From: Methyloversatilis sp.
Lineage (GTDB): Bacteria; Pseudomonadota; Gammaproteobacteria; Burkholderiales; Rhodocyclaceae
DNA length: 64,000 nucleotides
Direction: 5' to 3'
Assembly (NCBI RefSeq): GCF_030698125.1
Contig: NZ_JAUYNV010000057.1
Coordinates: forward strand, 53,752 to 117,751
Below, in pieces: positions 1 to 9,366 of this stretch; the first letter of the stretch is position 1; every line of letters starts with the position of its first letter. The translations under genes were made by a program, and so were the position numbers. Below the pieces are notes generated by a model that did not search any database, was not told the DNA's origin, and worked only from the letters and a program-made list of their open reading frames with translations.

Positions 1-3000
1 CGCGGTGCGCGTGCGGCGGGCGCAGGCGGCTCGCACAGCGCGTCGGCCCCCGCCCTTGACTCAATCCCGACGGCGGCCGAAGTCGAGCATCTGGGTTTCG
101 GCCCCGGCAGTCCGCTGCCGTCCGAAACCCCTGCAATGCCCGGACTCGAGGTACAGCTCACCCACGGCGACCTGAGCTACGTCAGGCATCCGCTGATGGT
201 GGGCCACTATCTGGGCGACAGCATCGTCAGCGCCGAACGGGCACTCGACAAGCAGCTCACGCGTCCCGGCGAGTCGGCCGGACCGCTGACGCAGCGCATG
301 GACCTGGGCCTGTATCCGGGGCAGATAGGCAGCAGTGCGCTGTTCTACAACGACACGCCCGAAGCGCGTCCGATCGCGGCCATCATCGTGGGTCTGGGCG
401 AACTGGGCACGCTGTCACCCGGGCGGCTCGAATCCACGGTGTCGGACGCACTGCTGACCTACTGCTTCGAACTGGTGCAGATGCCGGAGGCGAAACGTCC
501 GATGCGCGCCGCCGACATGCGTTCGATGGGGCTGAGCACGGTATTGATCGGCAGTGGCGCCGGCGGCATGACCTTGCGCGATTCGATCGAGGCGCTGCTG
601 CGCGCGGTCGTGAATACCAACCGCCGGCTGATCGACGCGGGGCTGGGCGACCGCATCTACCTGTCGAAGCTGCAACTGATCGAATTGTTCCAGGACGTGA
701 CCATCAATGCCGCCGATGCGCTGGATGACGTGCTGGCGTCGGTCGACTTCGGCACCGACGTGCGCTGGCCGGAACAGACCGTGCATGCCGGCGACGGCGG
801 TCGCCGGCGGGTCAGCTTCGACAGCGACGGCGACTGGTGGCACCGGCTGGAAATCAGCACCGACCCGGAAGACACGCGGCTGCGCTTCGTGTCGTCGACC
901 AACCGCGCGCGCGCCGAGGAAACCATCGGCCTGGGTCAGCTGTCGCTGGCCGGCAAGTTCATCGAGCGCGCCTGCACGCAACCGGGCCGCAATCGCGAAG
1001 CGGCGCGCACACTGTTCGACATGCTGCTGCCCAACCGGCTCAAGGAGCTGGCACCGGAAAATCACAACCTGTTGCTGGTGCTCGACGAAAAATCGGCCGC
1101 CTACCCGTGGGAATTGCTGGAAGATCGCTGGGCGACCAACCCGCTGCCGCCGGCCGCCCGCAGTGGCCTGCTGCGAGCGCTCAAGACAACGGAGTTCCGG
1201 GCACAGCCGGTGCACGGCACCGAACTGTCGGCGCTGGTCATCGGTCACCCCGATCTGGAAGGCTGGGACAAGTTCATCGACCTGCCGGGCGCACGCGACG
1301 AGGCGCAGCACGTTGCCGGATGCCTGACCGAACTGGGCTACCAGACCGACGCCTGCATCGACGCCACCCATACCGACATTCTCGAAAGCCTGCACCGGCG
1401 CCGCTGGCGCATCCTGCATCTGGCGGGTCATGGCGAACATGACTATCGGGTCGAGGGCCACCACGGCGCACCGACGTCGGCCGGTGACAAGCCGCTGTCG
1501 GGCATGGTGATCGGCCACGGCGTGTTGCTGACGCCGGGCGATATCGAACAGATGCGCTATGTGCCGGAGCTGGTGTTCATCAACTGCTGTCACCTTGGCA
1601 AGACACGCTCGCTGGACAAGCAGGCCTTCCCGGCGCTGGCTGCCAATCTGGGCGTGCAGTTCATCCGCATGGGCGTGAAGGCGGTGGTGGCGGCCGGTTG
1701 GGCGGTCGATGACGATGCCGCCAAGACCTTCGCCGCCACGTTCTACCAGCGCATGCTGGCCGGCGACAACTTCGGCGAGTCCGTGCGGGCGGCGCGTCGC
1801 GCCTGCGTGCAGCAGCATCCGCAGTCGAACACCTTTGGCGCCTACCAGTGTTATGGCGATCCGGGCTTTCGCCTGCTGCGTGCGCAGGGCGGCGGTTCGC
1901 GCTCGACCGCCCGACCGGCCGGGCCACTGCATTCGCATGCCGAACTGGTCAGCCATCTCGACAACCTGCGCGAATCGGTGCGCATGCAGTCGTCCGCGAC
2001 CGACGTCGGCTGGCTGCAGGGCACCGTCGACGCACTGTTCGACCGCGTGCCCGATGCCGGCCGCGAAAAGTGGCTGGCCCGCGCCGATGTGCGCGCCGCG
2101 CTCGGTTTTCTGTGGGGCGAGGTGGGTGACTACGCGCGGGCGATCGAACATCTCGACGCGGCGCTGTCTGCCAGCAAGGGCGATTGCCCGATCCGCGTGG
2201 TCGAGCAATGCGCCAATTTCCGCGTTCGGCTGGCTGGACGACGCTGGTCCGAATCGCTCGCCGGAGGCGTGCCGGACGAAGCCCTGCGCGAGTCGCTGCG
2301 CACCTCGATCATCGCCGCAATCATGGAACTGGACCTGCTGATCCAGCGTGCCCGGACGCCGGAGCGCCTGAACATGATGGGGGCCGCGTGCAAGCGGCTT
2401 GCGTTGGTGACCACGGCGCAGGAGCGCCAGGAATCGCTGGTCAATATGGCCACCTACTACCGCGACGCCTTCGAAATGGATGGTCGCAGCAGCGCCTACC
2501 CCTTCGTGAACAGTGCGCTGGCCGACCTGCTTGCCACGGCTGGCGACGCGGATTACACACCGCTGTGGGCACGCGACGCGCTGCTCAGCGAGGCGGAACG
2601 CATCCGTGTCGCCTGCGAGGCCGAGTATTGCGACGAGCCCGGCCTGTGGCTGGCGACCGGCATCGCAGATTGCCGGCTGCTGTCGATGATCATCGAAGCG
2701 CTGCCGGCGCCGCCCGACAAGCCCGCCGGCAAGCGGTCACGCGCGCCGGCCCGCAAGCCGGCGAAGCGCACGCCAGCCCGTGATGACGCCGTCGATGAAA
2801 AATTCGACCGCGTGCTGAGCGAGTACCTGAACGCCTTCCGTCGCGGCGCCAGCCCGCGCGAACGTGCGTCGATCGCGGAAAACTTCGATTTCCTGGTCGC
2901 GCTGCTCGATGGTCCGGATGCTGCGCCGTCGGTGCGCAGTGACGACAGCCGGCTCAAGCCGGTGATTTCGGCACTGGTCACCATGCGCAACCGTTTCCGG

Positions 3001-3012
3001 GAGCTGCCATGA
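1..3012 (+). CDS. CHAT domain (caspase-like) protein, 5' partial
   Basis: The reading frame is open to the first base of the window, so the true start is probably upstream. The ATG at 136 lacks a convincing ribosome binding site. Counting from that ATG (958 residues), residues ~1-330 form an unassigned alpha/beta region. Residues ~360-590 form a CHAT peptidase domain with the expected His-Cys dyad, His432 in HLAGHGEHD and Cys484 or Cys485 in FINCCHLGK, ending in the typical YGDPGFRLL block. A TPR-like helical segment follows (~650-690), then a Lys/Ala/Pro-rich linker (~860-885) and a helical tail. CHAT proteins are caspase-clan cysteine peptidases, often in bacterial conflict or programmed-death loci; the substrate here is unknown. 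The stop overlaps the next gene by 4 bases (ATGA), so the two are translationally coupled. The family call is firm; the biological role is inference. Confidence 0.85.
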   Translation, partial: RGARAAGAGGSHSASAPALDSIPTAAEVEHLGFGPGSPLPSETPAMPGLEVQLTHGDLSYVRHPLMVGHYLGDSIVSAERALDKQLTRPGESAGPLTQRMDLGLYPGQIGSSALFYNDTPEARPIAAIIVGLGELGTLSPGRLESTVSDALLTYCFELVQMPEAKRPMRAADMRSMGLSTVLIGSGAGGMTLRDSIEALLRAVVNTNRRLIDAGLGDRIYLSKLQLIELFQDVTINAADALDDVLASVDFGTDVRWPEQTVHAGDGGRRRVSFDSDGDWWHRLEISTDPEDTRLRFVSSTNRARAEETIGLGQLSLAGKFIERACTQPGRNREAARTLFDMLLPNRLKELAPENHNLLLVLDEKSAAYPWELLEDRWATNPLPPAARSGLLRALKTTEFRAQPVHGTELSALVIGHPDLEGWDKFIDLPGARDEAQHVAGCLTELGYQTDACIDATHTDILESLHRRRWRILHLAGHGEHDYRVEGHHGAPTSAGDKPLSGMVIGHGVLLTPGDIEQMRYVPELVFINCCHLGKTRSLDKQAFPALAANLGVQFIRMGVKAVVAAGWAVDDDAAKTFAATFYQRMLAGDNFGESVRAARRACVQQHPQSNTFGAYQCYGDPGFRLLRAQGGGSRSTARPAGPLHSHAELVSHLDNLRESVRMQSSATDVGWLQGTVDALFDRVPDAGREKWLARADVRAALGFLWGEVGDYARAIEHLDAALSASKGDCPIRVVEQCANFRVRLAGRRWSESLAGGVPDEALRESLRTSIIAAIMELDLLIQRARTPERLNMMGAACKRLALVTTAQERQESLVNMATYYRDAFEMDGRSSAYPFVNSALADLLATAGDADYTPLWARDALLSEAERIRVACEAEYCDEPGLWLATGIADCRLLSMIIEALPAPPDKPAGKRSRAPARKPAKRTPARDDAVDEKFDRVLSEYLNAFRRGASPRERASIAENFDFLVALLDGPDAAPSVRSDDSRLKPVISALVTMRNRFRELP

Positions 3013-3584
3013 GTGACCGCGATCTGGCCAGGGTGGCGCTCGGCGCGCTGCACATCGCCGGCTGCCAGCCGCGTGACAAGGTGTCGCCGCATTTCCGGCT
3101 GTACGAACTGACACGCTCCGACATCGCATCGCGTCAGGGCATTCCGAACTGCTTTCCGTCGGATGCCGAGTTCCGCGCGGCGGTACATCTCGCGCGCGAG
3201 GTACTCGAGCCGGTGCGGGCGAAGTTCGGCAGCTTTTCGCCGAACAGCGTGTTCCGCAGCCAGGCCCTCGAACGCGCCCTGAAGCGCAAGCCGTCGAGCT
3301 GGGTCAGCAGCAGCCAGCATGCGCGCGGTGAAGCATGCGACATCGAAATCGTCGGTGTCGCCACGATCGCGCTTGCCGAGTGGGTGGCGGCGCACATCAA
3401 GGTATTCGACCAGATCATCTGCGAGTGCTACGACCCGGCCAAGGGCCCGAATTCGGGCTGGGTGCACGTGTCGCTCCGCGCCCCGGGCGGCGCGCCGAAC
3501 CGTCGACAACTGTTGAGCTACGTGCGTGACCCGCGCTCCGGCGCCTATCGTTACGTACCGGGACTGACCAGCGATACGGCATGA
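3009..3584 (+). CDS. M15-like zinc D-Ala-D-Ala carboxypeptidase-type protein
   Basis: This 191-residue protein shows the M15 metallopeptidase pattern. His104 and Asp111 lie in SQHARGEACDIEI, and the third zinc ligand is His153 in SGWVHVSL. A preceding arginine in VFRSQALE fits the family. Related proteins cleave peptidoglycan peptides, and many are phage endolysins or cell-wall carboxypeptidases. There is no signal peptide, so it would act in the cytoplasm or need another route to the wall. It starts inside the stop of the CHAT gene (ATGA overlap), a sign that the two products work together, perhaps as protease and partner or substrate. The domain assignment is good; the function in this pair is unknown. 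Confidence 0.75.
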   Translation: MSDRDLARVALGALHIAGCQPRDKVSPHFRLYELTRSDIASRQGIPNCFPSDAEFRAAVHLAREVLEPVRAKFGSFSPNSVFRSQALERALKRKPSSWVSSSQHARGEACDIEIVGVATIALAEWVAAHIKVFDQIICECYDPAKGPNSGWVHVSLRAPGGAPNRRQLLSYVRDPRSGAYRYVPGLTSDTA

Positions 3585-3624
3585 TGCGGCGGATCGAACC
3601 TGCTTTCCTGCCGCACCGCTCGCC

Positions 3625-4188
3625 ATGACCACTTTCCTTTTCAGCGGTCACCTGATGGACCGTCCCGACCGCGTGACGCCGCGCTTTCCGCCGGCAATGG
3701 AACCCGCAGCAGCCGCCGCGATAGCCGCCGCGCTGGACCGCCACGGCGCAGCTGCCGGCGACATCGCGTTCAGTCAGGCCGCGTCCGGTGGCGACCTGCT
3801 GTTCCTGGAAGCGTGCGTCGAACGCGGAGTGAAACGCCACATCCTGCTGCCTTTCGACATCGCCACCTTCGAACAGACATCGGTCAGGCCGTCTCTGCAC
3901 GGCGAAGGCTGGGTCGAACGCTATCGCCGGGCACTTGCGGCACCTGGCGCAACAGTGCAGGAAATGGCGTCAGCGCTCGGCCCGCTGGCCGATGGCCGCG
4001 ATCCATACGAAGCCTGCAATCGGTGGCTGATAGACGAAGCGCTCGCGCATGCTGGCGGCGCACTGTGTTTCATCTGTCTGTGGAATGGCGACGGTCCGGA
4101 GGGCCCGGGCGGTACGGCTCACATGGTGGCCGAGGTCGGCGCACACGGCGGCCTGATCGAGCATATCGACACGCGTCTGCTCGCCTGA
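3625..4188 (+). CDS. SLOG-like Rossmann-fold protein of unknown function
   Basis: This 187-residue protein opens with a strand and FSGHLMD. It has a glycine-rich SGGDLLF loop (~54-60), then RGVKRHILLPFD, and a C-terminal GGTAHMVAEV segment. This resembles the SLOG superfamily (LOG, DprA, YpsA-like and TIR-like members), which binds or processes nucleotide derivatives. I recognise the pattern but cannot name a family, so the call is an inference from motif shape. It lies 40 bases after the M15-like gene on the same strand and probably shares its transcript. The start is the first ATG in frame; the upstream ribosome binding site is weak. Next to a CHAT protease, a nucleotide-sensing role is an attractive hypothesis only. 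Confidence 0.55.
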   Translation: MTTFLFSGHLMDRPDRVTPRFPPAMEPAAAAAIAAALDRHGAAAGDIAFSQAASGGDLLFLEACVERGVKRHILLPFDIATFEQTSVRPSLHGEGWVERYRRALAAPGATVQEMASALGPLADGRDPYEACNRWLIDEALAHAGGALCFICLWNGDGPEGPGGTAHMVAEVGAHGGLIEHIDTRLLA

Positions 4189-4290
4189 CGCGGAGCCGCG
4201 AATCCGGGCTGGCGCAAGGGAAACAAGCGGGAACATTTCCCGGCGACCTTCGCATTAGCATGCAAGCCCTGCCTCGACCGGATTACCCGC

Positions 4291-5646
4291 ATGAGTCTGC
4301 GCATCAGACTCACCCTCATCATTGCGTCGCTGATGACCTTGCTGGTCGTTGCCGACAGCGTACGCAGGCTGTACGACGCCCACGATGACGCAGTCGCCGA
4401 GATGGAATCGGTGGCCCGGCTTGCGCACGCGCTGCTGCCCAGCGCGCTGTCGCCGCCGCCGGTCGGCGTCAGCGCCGAAGCCCTGCTCGCCAGCATCCAG
4501 CTCACCCGCGAACTGAGCAGCCTGCGCCACCTGACGGTGGAAGTGCGGGCGGCGAGCGGACAGCTGATATTGAGCTCGCGCAGCGGCCCGGAACAATCCG
4601 CGCCCTTCGCACTGGGCTGGATGGGCGAGCGTTTGCGCAACCGTACGCCATTGCGCAAGGACATCCTGGTGGGCCAGCAGGTCATCGGCTACTACCTGCT
4701 GGTGCCCAATGCCGACGACGAATTGCGCGAGATATGGGACGACTACGTCAAGCAGACATCGATGGTCGCCGCGATCGGGCTGATTGCCTGCCTGATGGTG
4801 TTCTGGGCGGTCGGCCGGGCGCTGCATCCGCTGGGCAGCGTGATGCGTGCGCTGTCGGCGATCGGCGAAGGGCGGCTCGACGCGCGGCTGGAAAACGTCG
4901 GGCCGGGCGACCTGGCACCGCTGTCGGAATCGTTCAACAGCATGGCGTCCACCCTTGAAGCGGCGGTCGACGAACGCGCGCGGCTGCTGCGCAAGCTGAT
5001 CACGCACGAAGAAGAGATCCGCCACGCGCTGGCGCGCGACCTGCACGACGAGCTGAGTCCGTATCTGGTGGCCATTCACCCGCATGCGCGGCTGCTGGCG
5101 GACGCCTGCGAAGGCCGGCCGGAACTGGCAGAACATCGCGAATCGGCACACTGGATGTCGGAACAGGTCGGCCACATGCTGCGTCTGGTGCGCAATCTGC
5201 TCGAACACCTGCGCCCGCCCGACATCGAAGAGCTGGGTCTGGGGCATGCGCTGCGCGAACTGGGCAAGCAACGCAGCCGCTGTGCCGACGCGGCCCAGGT
5301 GAATTTCGATCTGCACGAGGATCTGGGCCAGCTGTCGGCGATGCACGACATCACGCTGTACCGCATCGTGCAGGAGTGCATGACCAATACCGTCAAGCAT
5401 GCGCGCTGCACCCGCATCGACATCCGGCTCGACATCGATCCCGCCGCGGGCCGGGTATCGCTGCGCGTACGCGACGATGGCGAGCCGCGACCGCACGCCA
5501 CACCCGATAGCGGCTTCGGTCTGGTCGGCATGCGCGAACGCGCACTGGCGCTGGGCGGTGACTGCCGCGCCGGCCCGCGCCCCGAAGGTGGCTGGCAGGT
5601 TGATGCCTGGCTGCCGCTGAAAACTTCGCTACAGGAAAAATCATGA
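4291..5646 (+). CDS. Sensor histidine kinase, NarL/UhpB type (MoxY-like)
   Basis: The 451-residue membrane kinase has a transmembrane helix at ~5-22, a ~130-residue periplasmic part resembling the LapD/MoxY N-terminal sensor, and a second helix at ~156-173. A HAMP region follows, then a HisKA_3 dimerisation domain with the phospho-acceptor His252 in RDLHDEL, and a HATPase domain (N-box NTVKHA, then GFGLVGMRER). Such kinases phosphorylate the LuxR-type regulator encoded just downstream, and the genes overlap by 4 bases. MoxY itself controls methanol oxidation genes in methylotrophs; using that as the function here is speculation, since no methanol genes are in view. It is preceded by about 100 bases of non-coding DNA after the accessory trio, so it probably has its own promoter. 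Confidence 0.9.
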   Translation: MSLRIRLTLIIASLMTLLVVADSVRRLYDAHDDAVAEMESVARLAHALLPSALSPPPVGVSAEALLASIQLTRELSSLRHLTVEVRAASGQLILSSRSGPEQSAPFALGWMGERLRNRTPLRKDILVGQQVIGYYLLVPNADDELREIWDDYVKQTSMVAAIGLIACLMVFWAVGRALHPLGSVMRALSAIGEGRLDARLENVGPGDLAPLSESFNSMASTLEAAVDERARLLRKLITHEEEIRHALARDLHDELSPYLVAIHPHARLLADACEGRPELAEHRESAHWMSEQVGHMLRLVRNLLEHLRPPDIEELGLGHALRELGKQRSRCADAAQVNFDLHEDLGQLSAMHDITLYRIVQECMTNTVKHARCTRIDIRLDIDPAAGRVSLRVRDDGEPRPHATPDSGFGLVGMRERALALGGDCRAGPRPEGGWQVDAWLPLKTSLQEKS

Positions 5647-6326
5647 GCCTCCACAGCCCGATCCGCGTTCTGCTCGTCGACGACCATGCCGTCGTGCGCG
5701 CCGGCTACCGTCGCTTTCTCGAACACAACCGGGCCATGGAGGTGGTCGGCGAAGCCGGTACCTCGGACGAGGCCTATCAGCTGTTCCGAATGCTCAAGCC
5801 GGACGTGGTGGTGATGGACATTTCGCTGCCCGGTGCCAGCGGCATCGAAGCGACGCGGCGCATGCTGGCGCTGGACAACCGCGCCCGCGTGCTGATGTTC
5901 TCGATGCATGCGCAGCCTGCGTTTGCGCGCCAGGCACTGGAAGCCGGCGCGATCGGTTTCCTGACCAAGGACACCGAACCCGAAGCGCTGGTGCAGGCCG
6001 TGCTCGCCGCGGCGCAGGGGCGACGCACGCTCAGCCCGCGCGTGGCCGAACAGCTGGCGCTGGACAATGTGATGCCGGACGAGAAGCGGCTCGACGTGCT
6101 GACGCCACGCGAATTCGAAATCTGCCGTCTGCTGCTGGCCGGCATGTCGGTCGACGAAATCGCCGACGCACTCAAGCTCAGTCCGAAGACGATATCGAAC
6201 CGCATGAGCGAAATCCGCCAGAAGCTCGACGTGCGCAGCGATGTCGAACTGGTGCGCCTGGCCACTGCCGCCGGACTGGTGCCGTGGGCGGCGCGACCGG
6301 ACGCAGCAGGCGATTTCGGACAATGA
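5643..6326 (+). CDS. LuxR/NarL-family response regulator
   Basis: This 227-residue protein has an N-terminal receiver domain with acidic pocket residues near Asp13-Asp14, phospho-acceptor Asp59 in VVVMDISLPG, and a conserved Lys in FLTKD. A LuxR-type helix-turn-helix follows at ~150-212 (LTPREFEICRLL, then LSPKTISNRMSEI). It starts within the last codons of the kinase gene (ATGA overlap), so kinase and regulator form one operon and a cognate pair. It would bind DNA as a phosphorylated dimer. Its targets cannot be read from this window. Confidence 0.93.
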   Translation: MSLHSPIRVLLVDDHAVVRAGYRRFLEHNRAMEVVGEAGTSDEAYQLFRMLKPDVVVMDISLPGASGIEATRRMLALDNRARVLMFSMHAQPAFARQALEAGAIGFLTKDTEPEALVQAVLAAAQGRRTLSPRVAEQLALDNVMPDEKRLDVLTPREFEICRLLLAGMSVDEIADALKLSPKTISNRMSEIRQKLDVRSDVELVRLATAAGLVPWAARPDAAGDFGQ

Positions 6327-6352
6327 GCCGGCAGTGAGCGGTCACTGAGCGG

Positions 6353-7126
6353 TCAGCACGTCTGGCGCTGACGCACCTGTTCGAACAGGCAGACTGTCGC
6401 CGCCATGGCCACGTTCAGCGACTCGGCTGCGCCGGGCATCGGAATCCGTATCGCATCACTGGCCAGTACGCTGATCGCCGGCGACAGCCCTGCGCCCTCA
6501 TTGCCGAACAGCCAGGCGACCGGTCCGCGCAGGTCCAGGGCATAGGGCGATATCTGCGCATCCAGCCGCGTTGCGACGACCTTGCCTGCGAAGCCTTGCA
6601 GTAGCCCGGCCACGTCGCAGTGTTCCCGGATGCGCAGGCTGAAATGGGCGCCCTGCCCGGCGCGCAGCACTTTCGGACTCCAGGCCTGGGCGCAACCGGT
6701 GGTCAGCAGCACGTCCGCGACACCGGTCGCCCAGGCGGCGCGCAGCAGCGTGCCGAGGTTGCCGCTGTCCTGTACCGCGTCGAGCACCAGACAGTCACCG
6801 CGCACCGGTCCGGACGCTCCGGGAATATCGATCAGGCCGAGCAGACCGGTCGGCGTGTCGGTCGGACTCAGTTCGTCGAACAGGCCATCGGCGAGTAACA
6901 GCACTGCGTCGCCGTGCTCCGCCAGCAGCGCCGACACCTCCGGATGATGCAGGGCACGTTCGGCAACGATGGCGAGCGACGGCCGGTGCCCGGCGTCCAG
7001 CGCACTGCGGAACAGGTGCAGGCCGTCGATCAGCGTGCTTGAGGTGTCGCGCCGCTCCTTCGACGACGTGGCGAGCTTGCGCAGCTGCTTGAACTGCGGA
7101 TTGTCGCGTGACTGGATGTGCTTCAT
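6353..7126 (-). CDS. TrmH/SpoU-family RNA 2'-O-methyltransferase
   Basis: The 257-residue protein begins MKHIQSRDNPQFKQLRKL, the usual start of this family, at ATG 7126. The frame is open further upstream, but that part has no homology-like features and overlaps the CopD gene. It has the N-terminal substrate-binding domain (~1-100) and the SPOUT knotted domain with its three motifs: DAVQDSGNLGTLLRAA, WLFGNEGAGLS and IPMPGAAESLNVAMAA. It methylates ribose 2'-OH in rRNA or tRNA using S-adenosylmethionine; the exact nucleotide is not predictable. The start overlaps the stop of the upstream membrane protein gene (ATGA). Confidence 0.9.
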   Translation of the reverse strand: MKHIQSRDNPQFKQLRKLATSSKERRDTSSTLIDGLHLFRSALDAGHRPSLAIVAERALHHPEVSALLAEHGDAVLLLADGLFDELSPTDTPTGLLGLIDIPGASGPVRGDCLVLDAVQDSGNLGTLLRAAWATGVADVLLTTGCAQAWSPKVLRAGQGAHFSLRIREHCDVAGLLQGFAGKVVATRLDAQISPYALDLRGPVAWLFGNEGAGLSPAISVLASDAIRIPMPGAAESLNVAMAATVCLFEQVRQRQTC

Positions 7127-7590
7127 CCGGCAACCAGCCAGCGTCCCAGCGTCGCCGTCGCGATGGTGACGAAACCCAGCACGGTGTTGAAGCCGACCAG
7201 CTTGCGGATCTGCGCCAGCGCGGCGCCGCCGGCCGGCCAGTCGGATGCATCGACCGCGCGCAGAAGCCGCCGGTACGGCGCGAAGAAGACGTGCATGAAA
7301 ACGGCCATCATGACCAGACCCGCGGCCAGCATCAGATGCCAGTGCAGCGGTGCATCCTTCATGCCGACCGCCAGCATCATGATCAGACCGCTGGCAAGGA
7401 TGACTGCGACGGCCGCCCATACCCACGGGAAGAAGCGGCCGAACACCGCGCGCCACAGACGCAGCCGGGCCGGCGGCTCAAGCTGGACCGCCGCGACCGG
7501 GCGCAGGCAGACATAGGCGAAGAACATGCCGCCGACCCAGATCGAGACGGCGGCGATGTGGAAGAACAACAACAGGGGTGTGAGCGACAT
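7123..7590 (-). CDS. CopD-like integral membrane protein
   Basis: This 155-residue protein has four hydrophobic helices, with His11 (FFHIAAVSIWVGG), further His residues in APLHWHLML, and His119 in VFMHVFF. This spacing fits the CopD domain found in copper-tolerance and related heme or metal membrane proteins. It lies upstream of and overlaps the RNA methyltransferase gene. Role in copper uptake is a family inference; no other copper gene is nearby. Confidence 0.75.
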   Translation of the reverse strand: MSLTPLLLFFHIAAVSIWVGGMFFAYVCLRPVAAVQLEPPARLRLWRAVFGRFFPWVWAAVAVILASGLIMMLAVGMKDAPLHWHLMLAAGLVMMAVFMHVFFAPYRRLLRAVDASDWPAGGAALAQIRKLVGFNTVLGFVTIATATLGRWLVAG

Positions 7591-7681
7591 GGCAGCGGAT
7601 TCCGGTAACCGTCCGCCGCGGCGCCATGCCGCGGACGGACAGCCGGCATCTTACCGCCGCCTGTCCATGCCGCCCGCAGCG

Positions 7682-9271
7682 TCAGGCCGCAGCGGCCGCT
7701 TCCGGCGCCGAGTGGCGGATCAGGTAATCGAACGCGCTGATTGCGGCCTTCGACCCTTCACCCATGGCGATGATGATCTGCTTGTACGGCACGGTGGTCA
7801 CGTCACCGGCCGCGAACACGCCCGGAATCGACGTTTCGCAGCGCGCATCGATGTCGATTTCGCCGTACCTGGTCAGCGTCATGGACGAACCCTTCAACCA
7901 TTCGGTGTTCGGCACCAGACCGATCTGGATGAATACGCCTTCCAGATCGACATGGTTCAGCTCGCCGCTCGTGCGATCGATGTAGTTCAGGCCATTGACC
8001 TTCTTGCCATCACCGACGATGTCCTTGGTCTGCGCGTGCGTGATGACCCGGACGTTCGGCAGGCTGTGCAGCTTGCGCTGCAGCACAGCGTCAGCGCGCA
8101 ACTGCTTGTCGAACTCGATCAGCGTCACGTGACCCACCACGCCGGCCAGATCGATGGCTGCCTCGACGCCCGAATTGCCGCCACCGATCACGGCCACATT
8201 CTTGCCTTTGAACAGCGGACCGTCGCAATGCGGGCAGTAGGCCACGCCGTGATTGCGGTATTCGCGCTCGCCCGGCACGTTGATTTCGCGCCAGCGCGCA
8301 CCGGTCGACAGGATGACCGAGCGGCTCTTCAGCGTGGCACCGCTGGCCAGCGTCAGATGGATGTATCCGTCGCCCGAATCCGCTGCCGGCACGAGCTTTT
8401 CGACCCGCTGCAGGTTCATCACGTCGATGTCGTAAGCCTTCACGTGCTCTTCCAGCGCGGCGACCAGCTTGGGGCCTTCGGTTTCCTTCACCGAAATGAA
8501 GTTCTCGATGCCCAGCGTATCCATCACCTGACCGCCGAAGCGCTCGGCGACCAGCCCGGTGCGGATGCCCTTGCGCGCGGCGTAGATCGCCGCTGCCGTG
8601 CCGGCCGGTCCGCCGCCGACGACCAGCACGTCGAACGGCGCGCGCGCCGAAACCTTTTCGGCTTCGCGCTCGGCGACCTTGGTGTCCAGCTTCGGCAGGA
8701 TTTCCTCGATCGTCATGCGGCCCTGACCGAAGTGCTGACCGTTCAGGAAGATCATCGGAACCGCCATGATCTGGCGCTCTTCGACTTCCTTCTGGAACAG
8801 CGCGCCGTCGATCGTGACCGCGCTGACGCGCGGGTTCAGCACCGCCATCAGGTTGAGCGCCTGCACGACGTCCGGGCAATTGTGGCAGGACAGGCTCATG
8901 AAGACTTCGAAGTGGAAGTCGGCGTCGAGCGCCTTGATCTGGTCGATCACTTCCTGCTCCACCTTCGGCGGATGCCCGCCCGCCTGCAGCAGCGCCAGCA
9001 CCAGCGAGGTGAATTCATGGCCGAGCGGAATGGCGGCGAAGCGCAGCTTCATGTCGCCACCCTTGCGGTTGATCGAGAACGAGGGCTTGCGCTCGTCGTC
9101 GTCGCGCTGCTCGACCAGCGTGATCAGGTTCGACAGTTCGGCGATTTCCGCCAGCAGCGATTGCAGTTCGCGCGAAGCATCGCTGTCGTCCAGCGACGCC
9201 ACCAGCTCTATCGGGTGGACAAGCTTCGTGAGGTAGGCCTGCAACTGGCCCTTGAGGGTGGCATCGAGCAT
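7682..9271 (-). CDS. ahpF: Alkyl hydroperoxide reductase subunit F
   Basis: This 529-residue flavoprotein transfers electrons from NADH to AhpC. The N-terminal tandem thioredoxin-fold domain has the redox pair Cys129-His-Asn-Cys132, the same positions as in E. coli AhpF. The FAD site [17 protein letters not shown], a second redox pair in AYCPHCDGP and the NAD(P) site [12 protein letters not shown] follow in order. I chose ATG 9271, which has AGGAAG 11 bases upstream, over a TTG 33 bases further out. Length matches the family (about 520). It follows ahpC on the same strand, separated by 95 bases that contain a strong hairpin. Confidence 0.96.
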   Translation of the reverse strand: MLDATLKGQLQAYLTKLVHPIELVASLDDSDASRELQSLLAEIAELSNLITLVEQRDDDERKPSFSINRKGGDMKLRFAAIPLGHEFTSLVLALLQAGGHPPKVEQEVIDQIKALDADFHFEVFMSLSCHNCPDVVQALNLMAVLNPRVSAVTIDGALFQKEVEERQIMAVPMIFLNGQHFGQGRMTIEEILPKLDTKVAEREAEKVSARAPFDVLVVGGGPAGTAAAIYAARKGIRTGLVAERFGGQVMDTLGIENFISVKETEGPKLVAALEEHVKAYDIDVMNLQRVEKLVPAADSGDGYIHLTLASGATLKSRSVILSTGARWREINVPGEREYRNHGVAYCPHCDGPLFKGKNVAVIGGGNSGVEAAIDLAGVVGHVTLIEFDKQLRADAVLQRKLHSLPNVRVITHAQTKDIVGDGKKVNGLNYIDRTSGELNHVDLEGVFIQIGLVPNTEWLKGSSMTLTRYGEIDIDARCETSIPGVFAAGDVTTVPYKQIIIAMGEGSKAAISAFDYLIRHSAPEAAAAA

Positions 9272-9311
9272 GGTCTGTTCAGCTTCCTGTTTTCGGACTG
9301 ACAAAATGAAA

Positions 9312-9349
9312 CGCCCGGGCCAGGCGAATGAAACTCCTGGACCCGGGCG
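9312..9349 (-). promoter_or_regulatory. Intergenic hairpin between ahpC and ahpF
   Basis: CGCCCGGG-C-CAGG at 9312-9324 pairs with CCTGG-A-CCCGGGCG at 9336-9349 around an 11-base loop. There is no U-tract after it on the minus strand, so it looks like an mRNA stabiliser or partial attenuator that lets AhpC exceed AhpF rather than a full terminator. The function is inferred from position. Confidence 0.6.
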
Positions 9350-9366
9350 CGTGCAACGGTGAAGCT

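Noticed and set aside
415..2208. A 597-codon minus-strand frame in the CHAT gene
   Set aside because: Antisense shadow of a CHAT protein with clear catalytic motifs; no ribosome binding site or family features.
7526..9301. A 591-codon plus-strand frame opposite ahpF
   Set aside because: Mirror frame of ahpF, which has all redox and cofactor motifs.
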